A stretch of DNA of 27,592 nucleotides from Elysia marginata (GCA_019649035.1 BMAT01011015.1:3357-30948), one strand, 5' to 3'; counted from the stretch's first letter, positions 13,301 to 21,361 are shown. Numbers and translations: made by a program. Notes: a model not told the origin generated them from the sequence alone.

Positions 13301-16300
13301 CCATCGTCTAGAGTGTTGTCGTCACTAACATCCAAATCATCATCTGTTGCAAAACACTCTGACATCATATTATACTAAAAAAAAAAGGAGAAAGAAGAAG
13401 TTAATTTTGCGCGCAGGTATATTTCAATACCAAGAAAAATGTTAAATTTCCATTTATTTTTTAATAACTTGAGCATATCAGTATCCTTGAAATTGACTGT
13501 GTTGCCCTGTCTTTTCTTATCCTAAAATTTACCTTCAAACCTGCTCTCATTGTTAAAGACTCAAGAAATGTGTAATTAATTTTAAAAAACTGGCTCTTGT
13601 ACTTGCATCAAAACTTGCAAACAAACCTGACTAAGATCTTTTCCCTCGCTCTACATTTTTACAAAAATATCTTTTATTAACCCAAACAACAAGAATCTGT
13701 CACCTCCCGACATTGACAGCAAACATTTCATCATATGATTACATGAGGAAAACTGAACCCTGAGTAATAGAAATTATTCTCCAATATGAGGTTCAGACCA
13801 GCAAGCCGAAATTATCTACACATAAATCATTTCTTTACGATGTAATGCCCTACCTGATGTCGAAGTGTTGCAGGCACAATTGCTACATGTTCCCAATGCT
13901 TGATCAGTAATTCCACAATGCAGGTCTGGACATGCAAAACCTTTTCCTCAGCCGCCGTCATTTTCTGGCTGGTCTTTGATCCTGCTCCACCTCCCAACAG
14001 GTTAGGGGTTATGACGAGGGCCAGGTTGTTGTAGGTCATCTTGTTTTTTTCACTGCGCTGGCCAACTCGGTGGAGGAGATGCATGGTGTAGCGCAGAGTG
14101 CCCAGATTTTCCAAGGGAAGTAGCAAGCACATGCGCAGAACACACTCTTTCTAAAACAAAAACACGATCACAAAGTACAAATTTAGTACTATGTTGCGCA
14201 AAAACAGTTTAGATGTAATTGTTGTGAACTGAAATGCAAAATTTTCAAACTTTTTAAATCTTAAAAATCTGTGTTTTACAGACATGACTTATACTATCCC
14301 CACTTTATGACTTCATACCAAAGGTGAATTCAACTCACATTCTTCTTTCCTTGAAGTGATAATAATCCATTAAAGAGGCAAGTTATATTTATCTTGATGA
14401 CTGTGATGTCATTAAAAAATATAATGCTTGAAATCCTAGGTTAAATTACAGAGATTTTATGCATCTTCCTTACAAATCTTTGAACCATTAGGTATCCAGT
14501 GTCTGTTGGTATATGTTATTTTCTTACTATCCTGGTCCCTTCACTGCTAAATACTATTCCGATCTGCAAGCTAAGAAAATTCTAACTTAAAATGTGATGA
14601 ACTTAACTGTATGACTTGTTAGCTTACTGAAATGGCTCAGTAGTAAAAGTGTACACTTCTTTAGCAAAAAAAAAAAAAAATAAGCGTTGGCAGCCTTTTG
14701 ACGGAGGACAATGCATAATCCCTTGGTTACAGGAGACACAATTCATTCACTATAAGTTACAGACAAAAGGTTGACTGAGTTGCCCAAACTCACCGGATCT
14801 TTTTCTGTTGGCAACTGGAAACTCTTAAGGAACGCATCATGGTAGAGTGGAATGATCAGTGGTTCAGGCATTTCCCTGAAGAACTGTTTGATCAAAGAAG
14901 TGACGTCATGGATGTTAGCCTCTTCAAGTGGTTTACCATCCTCAACGGCAACCTGGAATATAAATTACTCAATTATAAATCAAACTGAAGCAAAATAGTG
15001 AAATTCAAATAGTTTAACGTCATACTTCAATTTAACCATAGTTTAAAGCTTGATGTAATTTTTTTTTTCTAAATGTTTCAATTACAGATTAAGTTTCCTG
15101 AAAAAAAAATATTTTTCAACTCAAATTTAAGTTCAAAACAAGCAATGTCTTTTTCTTTGAGAGCATAATTTAACCTTACTACTTGTTTTAACTCTATAAC
15201 AATGGCCAGACGCTGTCAACATCCGGTGCACCATTTTAAATCCACGTTTGGACGCTGAACGCGTCCGATGTATAGTCATAACTAAGAAGGGGAGAAAGAC
15301 GATGTACAAATAAAACTATGAAATAGTTTGACCCTGGAAGTTGATTATAGTAGATCGAACTTCCAAGAGAAGCTAAAATTAACTCTTAAATTAGCGATAT
15401 TTGCAGCGATCTAGAAGTTACAAGCACATGTAGGTCTAGGCTTAGATCTAGATCTAGAAAAACTATGCGCAGAGTATGAGATAATTACATGGTTAAAGAG
15501 TTAAGAAACATTATAACAAGGCGACTCACCCTGAGCTCTTTCTGTCTACCAACTGAACCTGATTTTCTAAAAATGCCTTCACTTTCCGAGTGCTTGAGGA
15601 CAAAATCACTCATACTTATCAAAAACCTAAAACAAAGGAAAGAAAGAAAAAAATTTCCAAAATAAATTGTTTTTAAAATGGATACAAGTATACAAGTAGC
15701 AATAGCTTGCATACCGCACCATTCTTAAACACTTATTTATACATCATAGATATTTCTTTACATTCATCAACAAAAAAAAATTACTTTTTTTTGGCTAACG
15801 GGGATGAAAGCAGCTTGCATATAAAATAAAAAAAATTAAAAAGCAGGAAAATTTATCAAAAACCCTATGAATACTGATGCCTGGTACTGGTTCTTACCAG
15901 TTGCCCCTAAAAAAATCCTTGATGTGCAAAACCATCACAGTGACTGTCGGAATACTTCGCTGTTTAAACTTAGCTAGATTTTTGTTGTTTTTTTTTAAAT
16001 AAAAAATCTTTTCATTTGGGCTTGGTTTCCTATGGTACAGTGAGCTTGTCCCCATAAGAGAACATCCATAGACAGACAAGCATGAATCTAAACTTTAGAG
16101 ATTTTCTATAAATTTTGAAAGTCTTAATGTTAACATAACATTCCTGCTTTTGCGCTACAAAAATTGCATAAAAATATTGAAAAAAATTGTAATTCCTGCA
16201 AAAATCAGCAAACATGCATCCCTTGGCTAATATTAGTGCAAAGACAAAAATAGTCCTACATCAGTTTGAGTAAAAGAAACTCTTGTTAATGTTATGCACA

Positions 16301-19086
16301 AGCAACTTTCATGACAGTGTATGAGTGCCTTAAAATTTTTTCTTTCAGAACTTTCTCCTTTTGTGTTAGTACTGTTACAGTTGGTTGAATCTGGTGGCCA
16401 TGAACTTGAGATATAAGGTTCAAAAGCCAAACCTTAATCAATATGAAGTTTTCTTGCACAAATGCATAAAAAAAATTTGTACTGCAATTTTCCCCATTAC
16501 AGGTTTGATACACAACCTTAAAAGTTAAATTAATTATCATACTATTTTACAATATGTATAGCTACATAGAACCAATACTGATGTACGGTAGTGAAGCCTG
16601 GACAATTACAAACAAATTTAAAAAGAAGCTTGAAGCAGTAGAAATGTGGTTTCTCCGACGAATGTTGAAGATACCTTGGACAGCAAAGAAAACAAATGAA
16701 AGAGTGCTACAACTACAAGAGGCACAAAGTAAACGATGTCTTTTAGATAAAATACGCAAAAGACAAGCAACCTTTTTTGGCCATATCATGAGACAGGAAA
16801 AACTAGAAAACTTGATAACAACGGGAATGATGACGGGTAGACGCTGTAGAGGTAGACAGAGAGAGAGGCTGACTGATGGCATGGCAAAGTGGCAGGTATG
16901 GGCAGTGTGGTAGTGATGTTGCAGAAGACAAAGATGCGCCAGGAGTGCAGAAGACTGATCGCCAATGCTATGGAGCAGGGCACCTGATGATGATGATGAT
17001 GATGATATCAATTATCATTGTACTTAAAACTTGATTCAGCCGATTTCATAAAGCCATTGTGTCATGTACCAACGGACTGCAAGAAATAAACATTTTTAAA
17101 GTTAAAAAGTTGTAATTAACTTGCTAACACCATAAGTAAATAAGTTACACTTAAGAAGAGACAAATCCCAAGGGGATCTTTATTTACTTAGATTCAGTAT
17201 TTGAAGCTTTAAAAAACTTACTGTGGAACATAACCATACTGGTCCAAAAATACACATGGGATCTGAGACAAATGCTGTCCAAATATTTTGTTGCCTATTA
17301 CACCCTCCTGCAAAGAGACAAATTTTTATAAATTAATACTTTTAAAAGCATAAAAAATATTTAATAAATTCTTTTTCCACATTTTCATGTCAATAAACAA
17401 AGCTATTTTTTGAAAGGGAAGAATTTCCATACAGTGGTGCCACCCTGAATAAGCCTAAATTTCATAGTACTTAGTACTAGTAGTAATCAGACGCAATGAA
17501 GGGTAATGAAGAGTAATTTTCAATTGCAATAATATTTATAGTGGCACCCATTTGATTAAATCCTGCCGAAAAACACAAACTAACTTATGTCCGATATTTA
17601 TCTTTTAAATTGCCAACAAGAAAAAAAAGGAAAATCAAAATGATATTTTAATTTATTTCCTTATTAACAATAGATTTTAAAAAACTCCTACAAGTTGTAC
17701 AAGTCTTCACGATCTTGACTGTTTTGGTTTCACATTATCTAAATAGTGCATCAGTTGAGAAGTTTGGCTGAGAGTGAGAGCATCTATAGCTAATTATGAA
17801 GAATAATTCTTAATGAAAATTATATAAATAGAATCTAGTGTCAACCCAGTGTGGAAATCCTGCCTTAGGTTCTCTTGAACAATGGCAGTCCCTCAAAACT
17901 TTTCTCGTTTGAAAGAAATATATTGATATCGATTACTTTAAAGTTTAACAGGTCAGTGTTTACTTTTATAGATCTAGAGAAGAAGACCTTTTAGTTTTTA
18001 ATTTTTTTCCTTTGTAAATTGAAAATCAGCCATGATTTGAAATGTAAGTTTCATAAAATTAAAAATTTTCTATCTCACCTGTTAATCATTAATCATTCAA
18101 TGTAGTCAATACAATATGTTTCTATTAAAGAGGCAAAGTCTTGACTTAAGGGACTGCTATCGTTCAAGAGTAGGCCTAACCGGTTGTGCCTAGATCTCAA
18201 TAACCCTCCATAACCCTCAAAATCCCCAGAGAACCCTTGAAAACTCTTGAGAAACCCATATTATAAACACAAAGTAAAATTTGAGAAATCTACATGTAGG
18301 CCTATACCAAAAGTCCAAAACATGAATTTCATATGGCTATAATTTGAAGGATAATTTCCGTGTGATACTGCCACACCTGGGTTAAGTACAGTGTTTCGGT
18401 AAAAGGAACAATGGCGGTACCAAGGTTTCATTATACACCCCACACACCCCATATAAGTAGCCTAGATGCAATTTACCTTGGGTATCAAAATATAACAATC
18501 ATAAACACAATGCAATATTTAAACTTAAAGGCAACTAATTTTCAGTACCAATATTTATATCTGAATCCCAATTGCTCATCATTAGACATTACTTGAGTTG
18601 ACCGCACAAACCTTTAGAAGAACAAGCAGACGACATACCACTGTCAATTTAGGCTTCAATTACATGAAATCGATGGATTGCTTCAGTTTTGTTTTTTTTT
18701 TTACAAATTTGTAAAAATATATGCAGGGTTCTCGAGAGTTATCAAGGCTTATCGAGAAAAAGCAGCAGCAGACCAATCACAAGATAATGACTTTTAAAAG
18801 CTTTGTATCTAGGTAGATCTACAACGTCTTGTATTACCAGATTCTCATTTGCAAAGCAATAGATCTTATCTTAATTGATGGTCTAGTCTAATCTACATAG
18901 TCAAAAGCTCCAGGCAATTACCTGAGAGTTTTGTGAAGACAAGGAAATACTTCGACGGGATTGGTTCTGTTTCTTCACTTTTTTAGATTTTGGCAGTTTA
19001 ATTCCCAGGTCTCGCAGATCATGTCGAATAAGAGAATGAAGCCTGTCTATTCTGTCAATGCTGTTGATTAATGTAGGCCCGTCCAT
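4051..19086 (-). CDS. ARHGAP11A: Rho GTPase-activating protein 11A-like (12 coding exons, 1,527 aa, complete)
   Basis: The gene is spliced from 18922-19086, 17222-17307, 15530-15626, 14794-14952, 13854-14150, 13251-13374, 12084-12309, 10850-10947, 9882-9999, 8246-8339, 4902-7730 and 4051-4341. The exons total 4,584 nt, with matching phases and GT-AG at every intron. Residues about 58-255 form a RhoGAP domain: GNKIFG opening, arginine finger R104 in GIFRKSGSV, K138 in IKQFFREMPEPL, and N219 in the PNLL motif. The IGxKIFG start, the YGxxPxFL spacing and the basic KRRRSGS segment after the domain match vertebrate ARHGAP11A rather than other RhoGAPs. In that family the protein switches RhoA off in M phase and shapes the cytokinetic furrow (MP-GAP; RGA-3/4 in C. 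elegans). The tail is low-complexity, rich in Ser and SP/TP sites, and makes the protein longer than human ARHGAP11A (about 1,023 aa). Family assignment is firm; orthology is inferred by eye without an alignment. Confidence 0.9.
4342..4901 (-). other. Intron 11 of ARHGAP11A-like gene
   Basis: Intron of 560 bp with a strong donor (GTAAGT) and a pyrimidine-rich TTTTTTCTATTTTAAG acceptor. AT-rich. Reading through the donor would add 20 residues after the GCG codon and stop at 4839-4841. Confidence 0.78.
4902..7730 (-). CDS. ARHGAP11A: ARHGAP11A-like exon 11 (large exon, residues 489-1431)
   Basis: This 2,829-nt uninterrupted exon has acceptor TTTACAG and donor GTAAGT. It encodes a long, probably disordered Ser/Thr-rich tail. 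Visible elements include a charged, helix-prone run at about 644-675 (DEFEKEQRRLREN), a VPPPPLPEP proline motif near 691, an acidic SSEEEEIDVDSD stretch near 746, a duplicated YVVLR motif at 861-865 and 880-884, and several SP/TP sites (ESPSM, KSPTR, SPKKA, KSPLL, TPPK). These suit cell-cycle kinase control, which is inferred. No catalytic domain is seen in the tail. The exon ends in MAVDLTEA. Confidence 0.88.
7731..8245 (-). other. Intron 10 of ARHGAP11A-like gene
   Basis: Intron of 515 bp with an atypical donor (GTTCAG) and a normal acceptor. An in-frame TAA at 8210-8212 lies just inside. AT-rich, no other content. Confidence 0.7.
8246..8339 (-). CDS. ARHGAP11A: ARHGAP11A-like exon 10 (residues 457-488)
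   Basis: The acceptor is GCTCCCCAG. The exon encodes a Pro/Lys-rich stretch (LESPPAKPGKSKNMFRRK). The donor is the non-standard AAG followed by GTTCAG. It is the GT that gives phase 0, which exon 11 requires. Reading through would add 11 residues and stop at 8210-8212, giving a possible short isoform of about 499 aa. Confidence 0.72.
8340..9881 (-). other. Intron 9 of ARHGAP11A-like gene
   Basis: GT-AG intron of 1,542 bp. It contains a small piggyBac-type MITE candidate at 9177-9416. The rest is AT-rich with no gene seen. Confidence 0.74.
9177..9416. mobile_element. Candidate piggyBac-type MITE (about 240 bp)
   Basis: The left end CACCTAAAGGACCGGGG (from 9177) and the right end read on the minus strand, CACATAATGGACCGGTG (from 9416), match at 14 of 17 positions as terminal inverted repeats. 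The element is preceded by TTAA (9173-9176) and followed by TTAT (9417-9420), which fits a TTAA duplication with one change. Inside the left end, a GGACCGGGGTTGCC-like motif recurs at roughly 36-bp spacing (near 9184, 9225 and 9256), like subterminal transposase-binding repeats. A perfect palindrome, CAAGTATACTTG, lies at 9387-9398. No transposase ORF is present. Confidence 0.55.
9882..9999 (-). CDS. ARHGAP11A: ARHGAP11A-like exon 9 (residues 418-456)
   Basis: The acceptor is TATTTCAG and the donor GTGAAA. The exon encodes a TTPIMGTKASRKKLHLF stretch and a basic SNKKMKR end, comparable to the SSKKRKS region of vertebrate ARHGAP11A. It enters in phase 2 and leaves in phase 2, consistent with both neighbours. 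Confidence 0.78.
10000..10849 (-). other. Intron 8 of ARHGAP11A-like gene
   Basis: Intron of 850 bp with a weak 5' splice site (GTTCAT) and a good acceptor (TATTTCAG). AT-rich; nothing else recognised. Confidence 0.68.
10850..10947 (-). CDS. ARHGAP11A: ARHGAP11A-like exon 8 (residues 385-417)
   Basis: The acceptor is CTTATAG. The exon encodes QAILGNLPQKSALGSTPFTP and a basic end. It is bounded by a weak donor, GAG followed by GTTCAT. I chose this donor because it gives the phase (1) that exon 9 needs and no better GT lies before the in-frame stop at 10824. Homology of this segment to vertebrate proteins is weak but plausible (a STPxTP-type motif). Confidence 0.72.
10948..12083 (-). other. 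Intron 7 of ARHGAP11A-like gene
   Basis: GT-AG intron of 1,136 bp, AT-rich. No exon, repeat or RNA gene that I can support. Confidence 0.78.
12084..12309 (-). CDS. ARHGAP11A: ARHGAP11A-like exon 7 (residues 310-384)
   Basis: The acceptor is TTAAACAG and the donor GTAAGA. The exon encodes GIVSSIAQGIAKLRR, resembling the SVGDFVSGALNKFK segment of the vertebrate protein, followed by Ser/Thr-rich sequence. It ends in phase 2. Reading through the donor would give an immediate stop, so splicing here is required for the long protein. Confidence 0.86.
12310..13250 (-). other. Intron 6 of ARHGAP11A-like gene
   Basis: GT-AG intron of 941 bp, AT-rich. Short open frames inside it look like chance. No repeat or RNA gene is recognised. 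Confidence 0.78.
13251..13374 (-). CDS. ARHGAP11A: ARHGAP11A-like exon 6 (acidic patch and NLS-like run)
   Basis: The acceptor follows a long T-tract (TTTTAG) and the donor is GTGTGT. The exon encodes a short acidic stretch (DDDLDVSDD) and then RKKKRRRSGS (residues 298-307), a classical basic nuclear-localisation-type sequence. The vertebrate protein has an equivalent KRKRR segment just after the GAP domain. A nuclear interphase location is inferred. The exon ends in phase 1. Confidence 0.86.
13375..13853 (-). other. Intron 5 of ARHGAP11A-like gene
   Basis: GT-AG intron of 479 bp, AT-rich, ending in a long T-tract at the acceptor. No other structure is seen. Confidence 0.8.
13854..14150 (-). 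CDS. ARHGAP11A: ARHGAP11A-like exon 5 (end of RhoGAP domain, residues 170-268)
   Basis: The acceptor is TTTTAG and the donor GTAGGG, phase 0 at both ends. The exon contains NKMTYNNLALVITPNLL (residues 205-221), the conserved C-terminal RhoGAP signature with the PN asparagine at residue 219. It continues into the final helix (VQTCIVELLIKHWE). Confidence 0.93.
14151..14793 (-). other. Intron 4 of ARHGAP11A-like gene
   Basis: GT-AG intron of 643 bp, AT-rich. It has an A-tract of 15 (14666-14680) preceded by TGGCTCAGTAGT, which looks like a tRNA A-box but has no matching B-box. Nothing else is recognised. Confidence 0.8.
14794..14952 (-). CDS. ARHGAP11A: ARHGAP11A-like exon 4 (RhoGAP core, residues 117-169)
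   Basis: The acceptor is TATTCCAG and the donor GTGAGT, phase 0 at both ends. The exon carries the LIKQFFREMPEPLI motif (residues 136-149), a hallmark of RhoGAP domains. K138 corresponds to the conserved lysine that contacts the GTPase. Confidence 0.92.
14953..15529 (-). other. Intron 3 of ARHGAP11A-like gene
   Basis: GT-AG intron of 577 bp. It contains a GC-richer patch at 15208-15270 with two related 21-mers, plus GGACGC/GCGTCC hairpin arms and a TAGATCTAGATCTAG stretch near 15445. Nothing coding is seen. Confidence 0.8.
15208..15270. repeat. Degenerate 21-bp repeat pair with hairpin
   Basis: AGACGCTGTCAACATCCGGTG (15208-15228, written here in two parts: AGACGCTG, then TCAACATCCGGTG) resembles the stretch at 15250-15270, which starts GGACGCTGA and ends GTCCGATG (14 of 21 positions). 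The second copy forms a 6-bp hairpin, GGACGC with GCGTCC around a TGAAC loop. Confidence 0.3.
15530..15626 (-). CDS. ARHGAP11A: ARHGAP11A-like exon 3 (arginine-finger exon, residues 84-116)
   Basis: The acceptor is TTTTAG and the donor GTGAGT. The exon encodes FLISMSDFVL and then SEGIFRKSGSVGRQKELR. R104 in the GxFRxSG motif is the catalytic arginine finger that is inserted into the Rho GTPase active site. Its presence predicts an active GAP. Confidence 0.92.
16541..17009 (+). mobile_element. 5'-truncated non-LTR retrotransposon (LINE) fragment
   Basis: The fragment contains only the 3' end of a LINE-type element: the C-terminal part of the reverse transcriptase ORF and a TGA-repeat tail (16985-17006). 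It is flanked by a 9-bp direct repeat, AATTATCAT, at 16532-16540 and 17010-17018, the expected target-site duplication. The termini follow from those repeats. Insertion is on the plus strand, antisense to the host gene. An RTE-like clade is my guess from the protein style and the short-repeat tail. Confidence 0.75.
16554..16987 (+). pseudogene. Reverse transcriptase C-terminal fragment, frameshifted
   Basis: The frame from 16554 reads YIEPILMYGSEAWTI, then LEAVEMWFLRRMLKIPWT, then FFGHIMRQEKLE and a GRRCRGRQRERL segment. This order is typical of the region after the catalytic palm in LINE reverse transcriptases (the YGSE-W, RRML-I-W and GHI-R motifs). That frame stops at 16911. Moving back one base near 16895 restores a continuation (GMGSVVVMLQKTK to NAMEQGT) that ends in a TGA at 16985-16987. 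Endonuclease and catalytic motifs are absent, so the copy is dead. Confidence 0.75.
17222..17307 (-). CDS. ARHGAP11A: ARHGAP11A-like exon 2 (start of RhoGAP domain, residues 56-83)
   Basis: The acceptor is CTTTGCAG and the donor is GTAAGT. The exon encodes EGVIGNKIFGQHLSQIP, then DQYGYVP. This is the conserved entry to the RhoGAP fold and is close to the vertebrate IGGKIFG and EYGHIP segments. It ends in phase 2, with the Gln84 codon completed by the first base of exon 3. Confidence 0.9.
17436..17548. repeat. Small foldback with 8-bp inverted termini
   Basis: GGTGCCAC at 17436-17443 is inverted as GTGGCACC at 17541-17548, enclosing 97 bp of AT-rich sequence. The size resembles a tiny MITE, but the arms are short and there is no convincing flanking duplication. 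Confidence 0.25.
18232..18750. repeat. Long-range inverted repeat (arms about 25 bp, about 470 bp apart)
   Basis: The left arm 18232-18257, read on the minus strand, begins GGGTTTCTCAAGAGTTTTC. The right arm 18726-18750 on the plus strand begins GGGTTCTCGAGAGTTATC. They agree at 22 of 25 positions with one gap. It could be the remnant of a foldback or MITE-type element. No clear target-site duplication was found. Confidence 0.45.
18922..19086 (-). CDS. ARHGAP11A: ARHGAP11A-like exon 1 (start codon, residues 1-55)
   Basis: The start ATG at 19084-19086 sits in a strong context (AACAAAATGG, A at -3 and G at +4). An in-frame TAG lies upstream at 19123-19125 with no other ATG between, so this start is well supported. 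The exon encodes a basic N-terminus with a DLGIKLPKSKKVKK run that parallels the LRAFYGIKVKG segment of the vertebrate protein. It ends in CAG followed by the donor GTAATT, phase 0. Confidence 0.88.
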
Positions 19087-19222
19087 TTTGTTTACATAAG
19101 CCCATCCGAGCCCTAACAAAATCTAGATCTAGTTTGTCAAGTCCTACTCCATTATTAATGAGTTTATTTTGAATAGCAGATATAATCCCAGCCTAGTCAA
19201 ATCAAATGTCTATTCACGTTCT
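19087..19222 (-). other. Presumed 5' UTR and leader of the ARHGAP11A-like gene
   Basis: This is the interval between the promoter-like sites and the start codon. It contains an in-frame TAG upstream of the ATG and a TCTAGATCTAG motif. No upstream ATG in the reading frame is seen. A separate non-coding first exon cannot be excluded. Confidence 0.4.
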
Positions 19223-19286
19223 ACTTCCGCCCGAGGGGCCTCTTCAAAGGTCCCACCTGTGCCTTTCATTGGTTAGTATCTTTGAA
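19223..19286 (-). promoter_or_regulatory. Proximal promoter of ARHGAP11A-like gene: CCAAT box, CHR-like element, ETS-like site
   Basis: Reading on the minus strand toward the start codon there is AACCAATGA (CCAAT box over 19268-19272, a full match to the NF-Y consensus), then TTTGAA at 19243-19248 (CHR consensus), then CGGAAGT at 19223-19229 (ETS-type core, overlapping a GGGCGG). They lie about 140-185 bp upstream of the ATG. In vertebrates this NF-Y plus CHR layout marks G2/M genes controlled by the DREAM/MuvB complex. The transcription start is not known from sequence alone. Confidence 0.5.
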
Positions 19287-21276
19287 TGCCACATTAGCTT
19301 GTTATAGTTCTATCGTTATGAATGTATAAATTCTACAGAATAAATTTATGTAAATGTCAATGACTTCAAAATAGTGCATGTCCATTATTATTAAGCTTGA
19401 TATTGTATTTAATTATTTTTTTCCTTTGAAATAGAAATAAAGAAGTGTGGTTTAGTTTATCAATTTCACACCATGTTTAGAGCATTATTTGAAACTAAAT
19501 GATTCTTTTAAAATAAAAAAGTGATTAACAAAATTGTTTTCAAAAATAGCGTAATATAATTTATTTATCATAGATGTTTAGAGCTCTAATTTGAATGGAT
19601 TTTTTTATTTGCAGTTTAGCTTGTAAAACTAGCTTCTCTGGCCAACAACATAGACAAGAGGTCATATCCGGTAATAACAAGAGCCAGCAGAGCAATGTTT
19701 TCAAGTGAAGCTTGTTTGTTTATCATAAGATCGCATCGTGACGACGAGGAGGTGCCTAGTTCTGGGAAGAGCGTGTATATTAGGCCTACCACACCGAGGC
19801 CAAGATTCTAAAACTTCAACGTTTTTTCAGGCATAGGCTTCTGTCAATGAGTGCATTCAGCCATTCACTTTTGCAGTTTGGATTTCGTAAGGGCCATTTA
19901 ATGTGGTTAGTAAACAACTAAGCAAGCGCGACTTCGCTCATTTATTTTTGTTTATATTGCGCAAAACTTGATTTCTTGCAGGCCTTTAGCATTATGTCAT
20001 AATTTAGATTTTGATAAGATAATTATTTTTTCGGGCGCCGGATCTACATGCGAGGCTTGACCTTGCACATTGTTCCATGTAAAATAGATTTGGATCCAGG
20101 TCTAGTCTAGGTTATGGCATTAAGTCCACTGGTCCAGTAGCCCTCGTCATATCTTTGGTGCGTTTTCTTCGTCATATCCCTCGCGCATGTGCTTAACAAT
20201 AGATAAAATGGAGGGGTGGACATATACTGCGCAAAAAAATTCAAACTCTAAATTAAATATAGAAGATAAACTTTAAGCAAGAAAGTGAATTATAAATGTA
20301 ATTTATCATTATTATTAGAATTATTGTCAATGTGATAAATCTGTTTTTATCGTGGGTCTATTAGGGCCTACTACTACTACTGCTTTTTGTGAGAATGAAG
20401 AGATTGTCGCATGTTTGTGATTATTAGAAAAAAAATATTTTGTCTCAGACAATAATTTAAATAGTACTATTTCCCAAACCCTTTCTTTTTACCCTCTTTA
20501 TTGTATAACCGTATTTCAGTAAAAGGTTCCATTGGCTCACTAACAGTAGCACGCGCGTAGCCCAATTGACGAGATCATCCAATTCCGGATGTTCATGTTT
20601 TGTGTGTGTAATGTTTTATTGTGCTTTTCTTTATTGCAAACCAAAGTACAAGCTCATCCAATGCATCTGACTTAATGGTAATCGTTAATCTTAAATCGGG
20701 GTATAGAAAATTAATTCCATGTATGTAAGATGCAGAAGAAGGCCTGAATTACTTTATAATAAATAATGTAATAAGTCTTGGATCATAATTGTGAGCTCAG
20801 GCAGCATAAGCCGGTGTCACATCTTATAGGCTAAATATCATGAGTCTTGTTATGAATTACCTGCATTAAATTGATACAATAAATGCGATAGGCTTAAAGC
20901 TAATGACCGGTTTAATAATAATAGTAATAATAATAATAAAATAACTTAATATCTAGTTTTGTTTAAAACGTGTGTGAGATCTGTTTTTATTAGAGTAAAA
21001 ACCACAGTGGTTGACTTTTGTTTAGCTGTCTCGTAAGAGAAATGTGAATTGGGGATTAATATTTTTTGTGAAAATTATCTTTTATCCTCCTGGAAAAGTG
21101 GGTTAAAAGACAGAACATTTTTCCTTTGTTAGAAGACATAATAAACAACCACGATTTAAGCTCTTTAATGGGTTTTTGTGTAGCCTACTGTCGTTTGTTA
21201 ATAAAATCCTTCATACGTATATATATCACGCCTAAAATTTGACTTAAAAGTTAAATGCGTACCAATCTATTCATAA
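19287..21276. other. Intergenic region upstream of the gene
   Basis: No gene is recognised. There is a 50-60 codon plus-strand open stretch around 19630-19811 and a TAA/AAT microsatellite at 20912-20940. A CTACTACTACTAC run lies near 20369, and a TAGGCCTA palindrome at 19781-19788. Confidence 0.5.
20912..20940. repeat. AAT trinucleotide microsatellite
   Basis: An imperfect run of TAA/AAT units, interrupted once by AGT. Confidence 0.85.
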
Positions 21277-21319
21277 GTCTCTCTCTCTCTTTCTCTCTCC
21301 CTCCCTCTCTCTTTATGTT

Positions 21320-21361
<42 letters not shown>
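21277..21361 (+). repeat. CT dinucleotide microsatellite
   Basis: About 85 bp of almost pure CT on the plus strand, with a short interruption (TTTATGTTT) in the middle. Confidence 0.92.

Larger units (their letters stand above)
15627..17221 (-). other. Intron 2 of ARHGAP11A-like gene
   Basis: GT-AG intron of 1,595 bp interrupting the RhoGAP coding region. It hosts a retrotransposon fragment inserted antisense to the gene (16541-17009). The remainder, 15627-16531, is AT-rich with no exon-like reading frame that I can support. Confidence 0.82.
17308..18921 (-). other. Intron 1 of ARHGAP11A-like gene
   Basis: GT-AG intron of 1,614 bp. It contains the inverted-repeat pair at 18232-18257 and 18726-18750, a small foldback at 17436-17548 and two TAGGCCTA palindromes. 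I see no coding exon in it. Confidence 0.8.

Noticed and set aside
14631..14665. tRNA A-box-like TGGCTCAGTAGT before an A-tract, suggesting a SINE
   Set aside because: No B-box (GGTTCRANNCC) at the expected distance and no paired tRNA arms; could be a very short SINE scrap but cannot be supported.
16562..17011. 149-codon minus-strand frame across the LINE fragment
   Set aside because: It is the antisense of the reverse transcriptase remnant and contains Ser runs from the TGA repeat.
19630..19811. Possible plus-strand exon (about 60 codons) head-to-head with ARHGAP11A-like gene
   Set aside because: There is an acceptor-like TTTATTTGCAG just upstream, but an in-frame stop follows it, there is no clear donor, and the peptide is not recognised.
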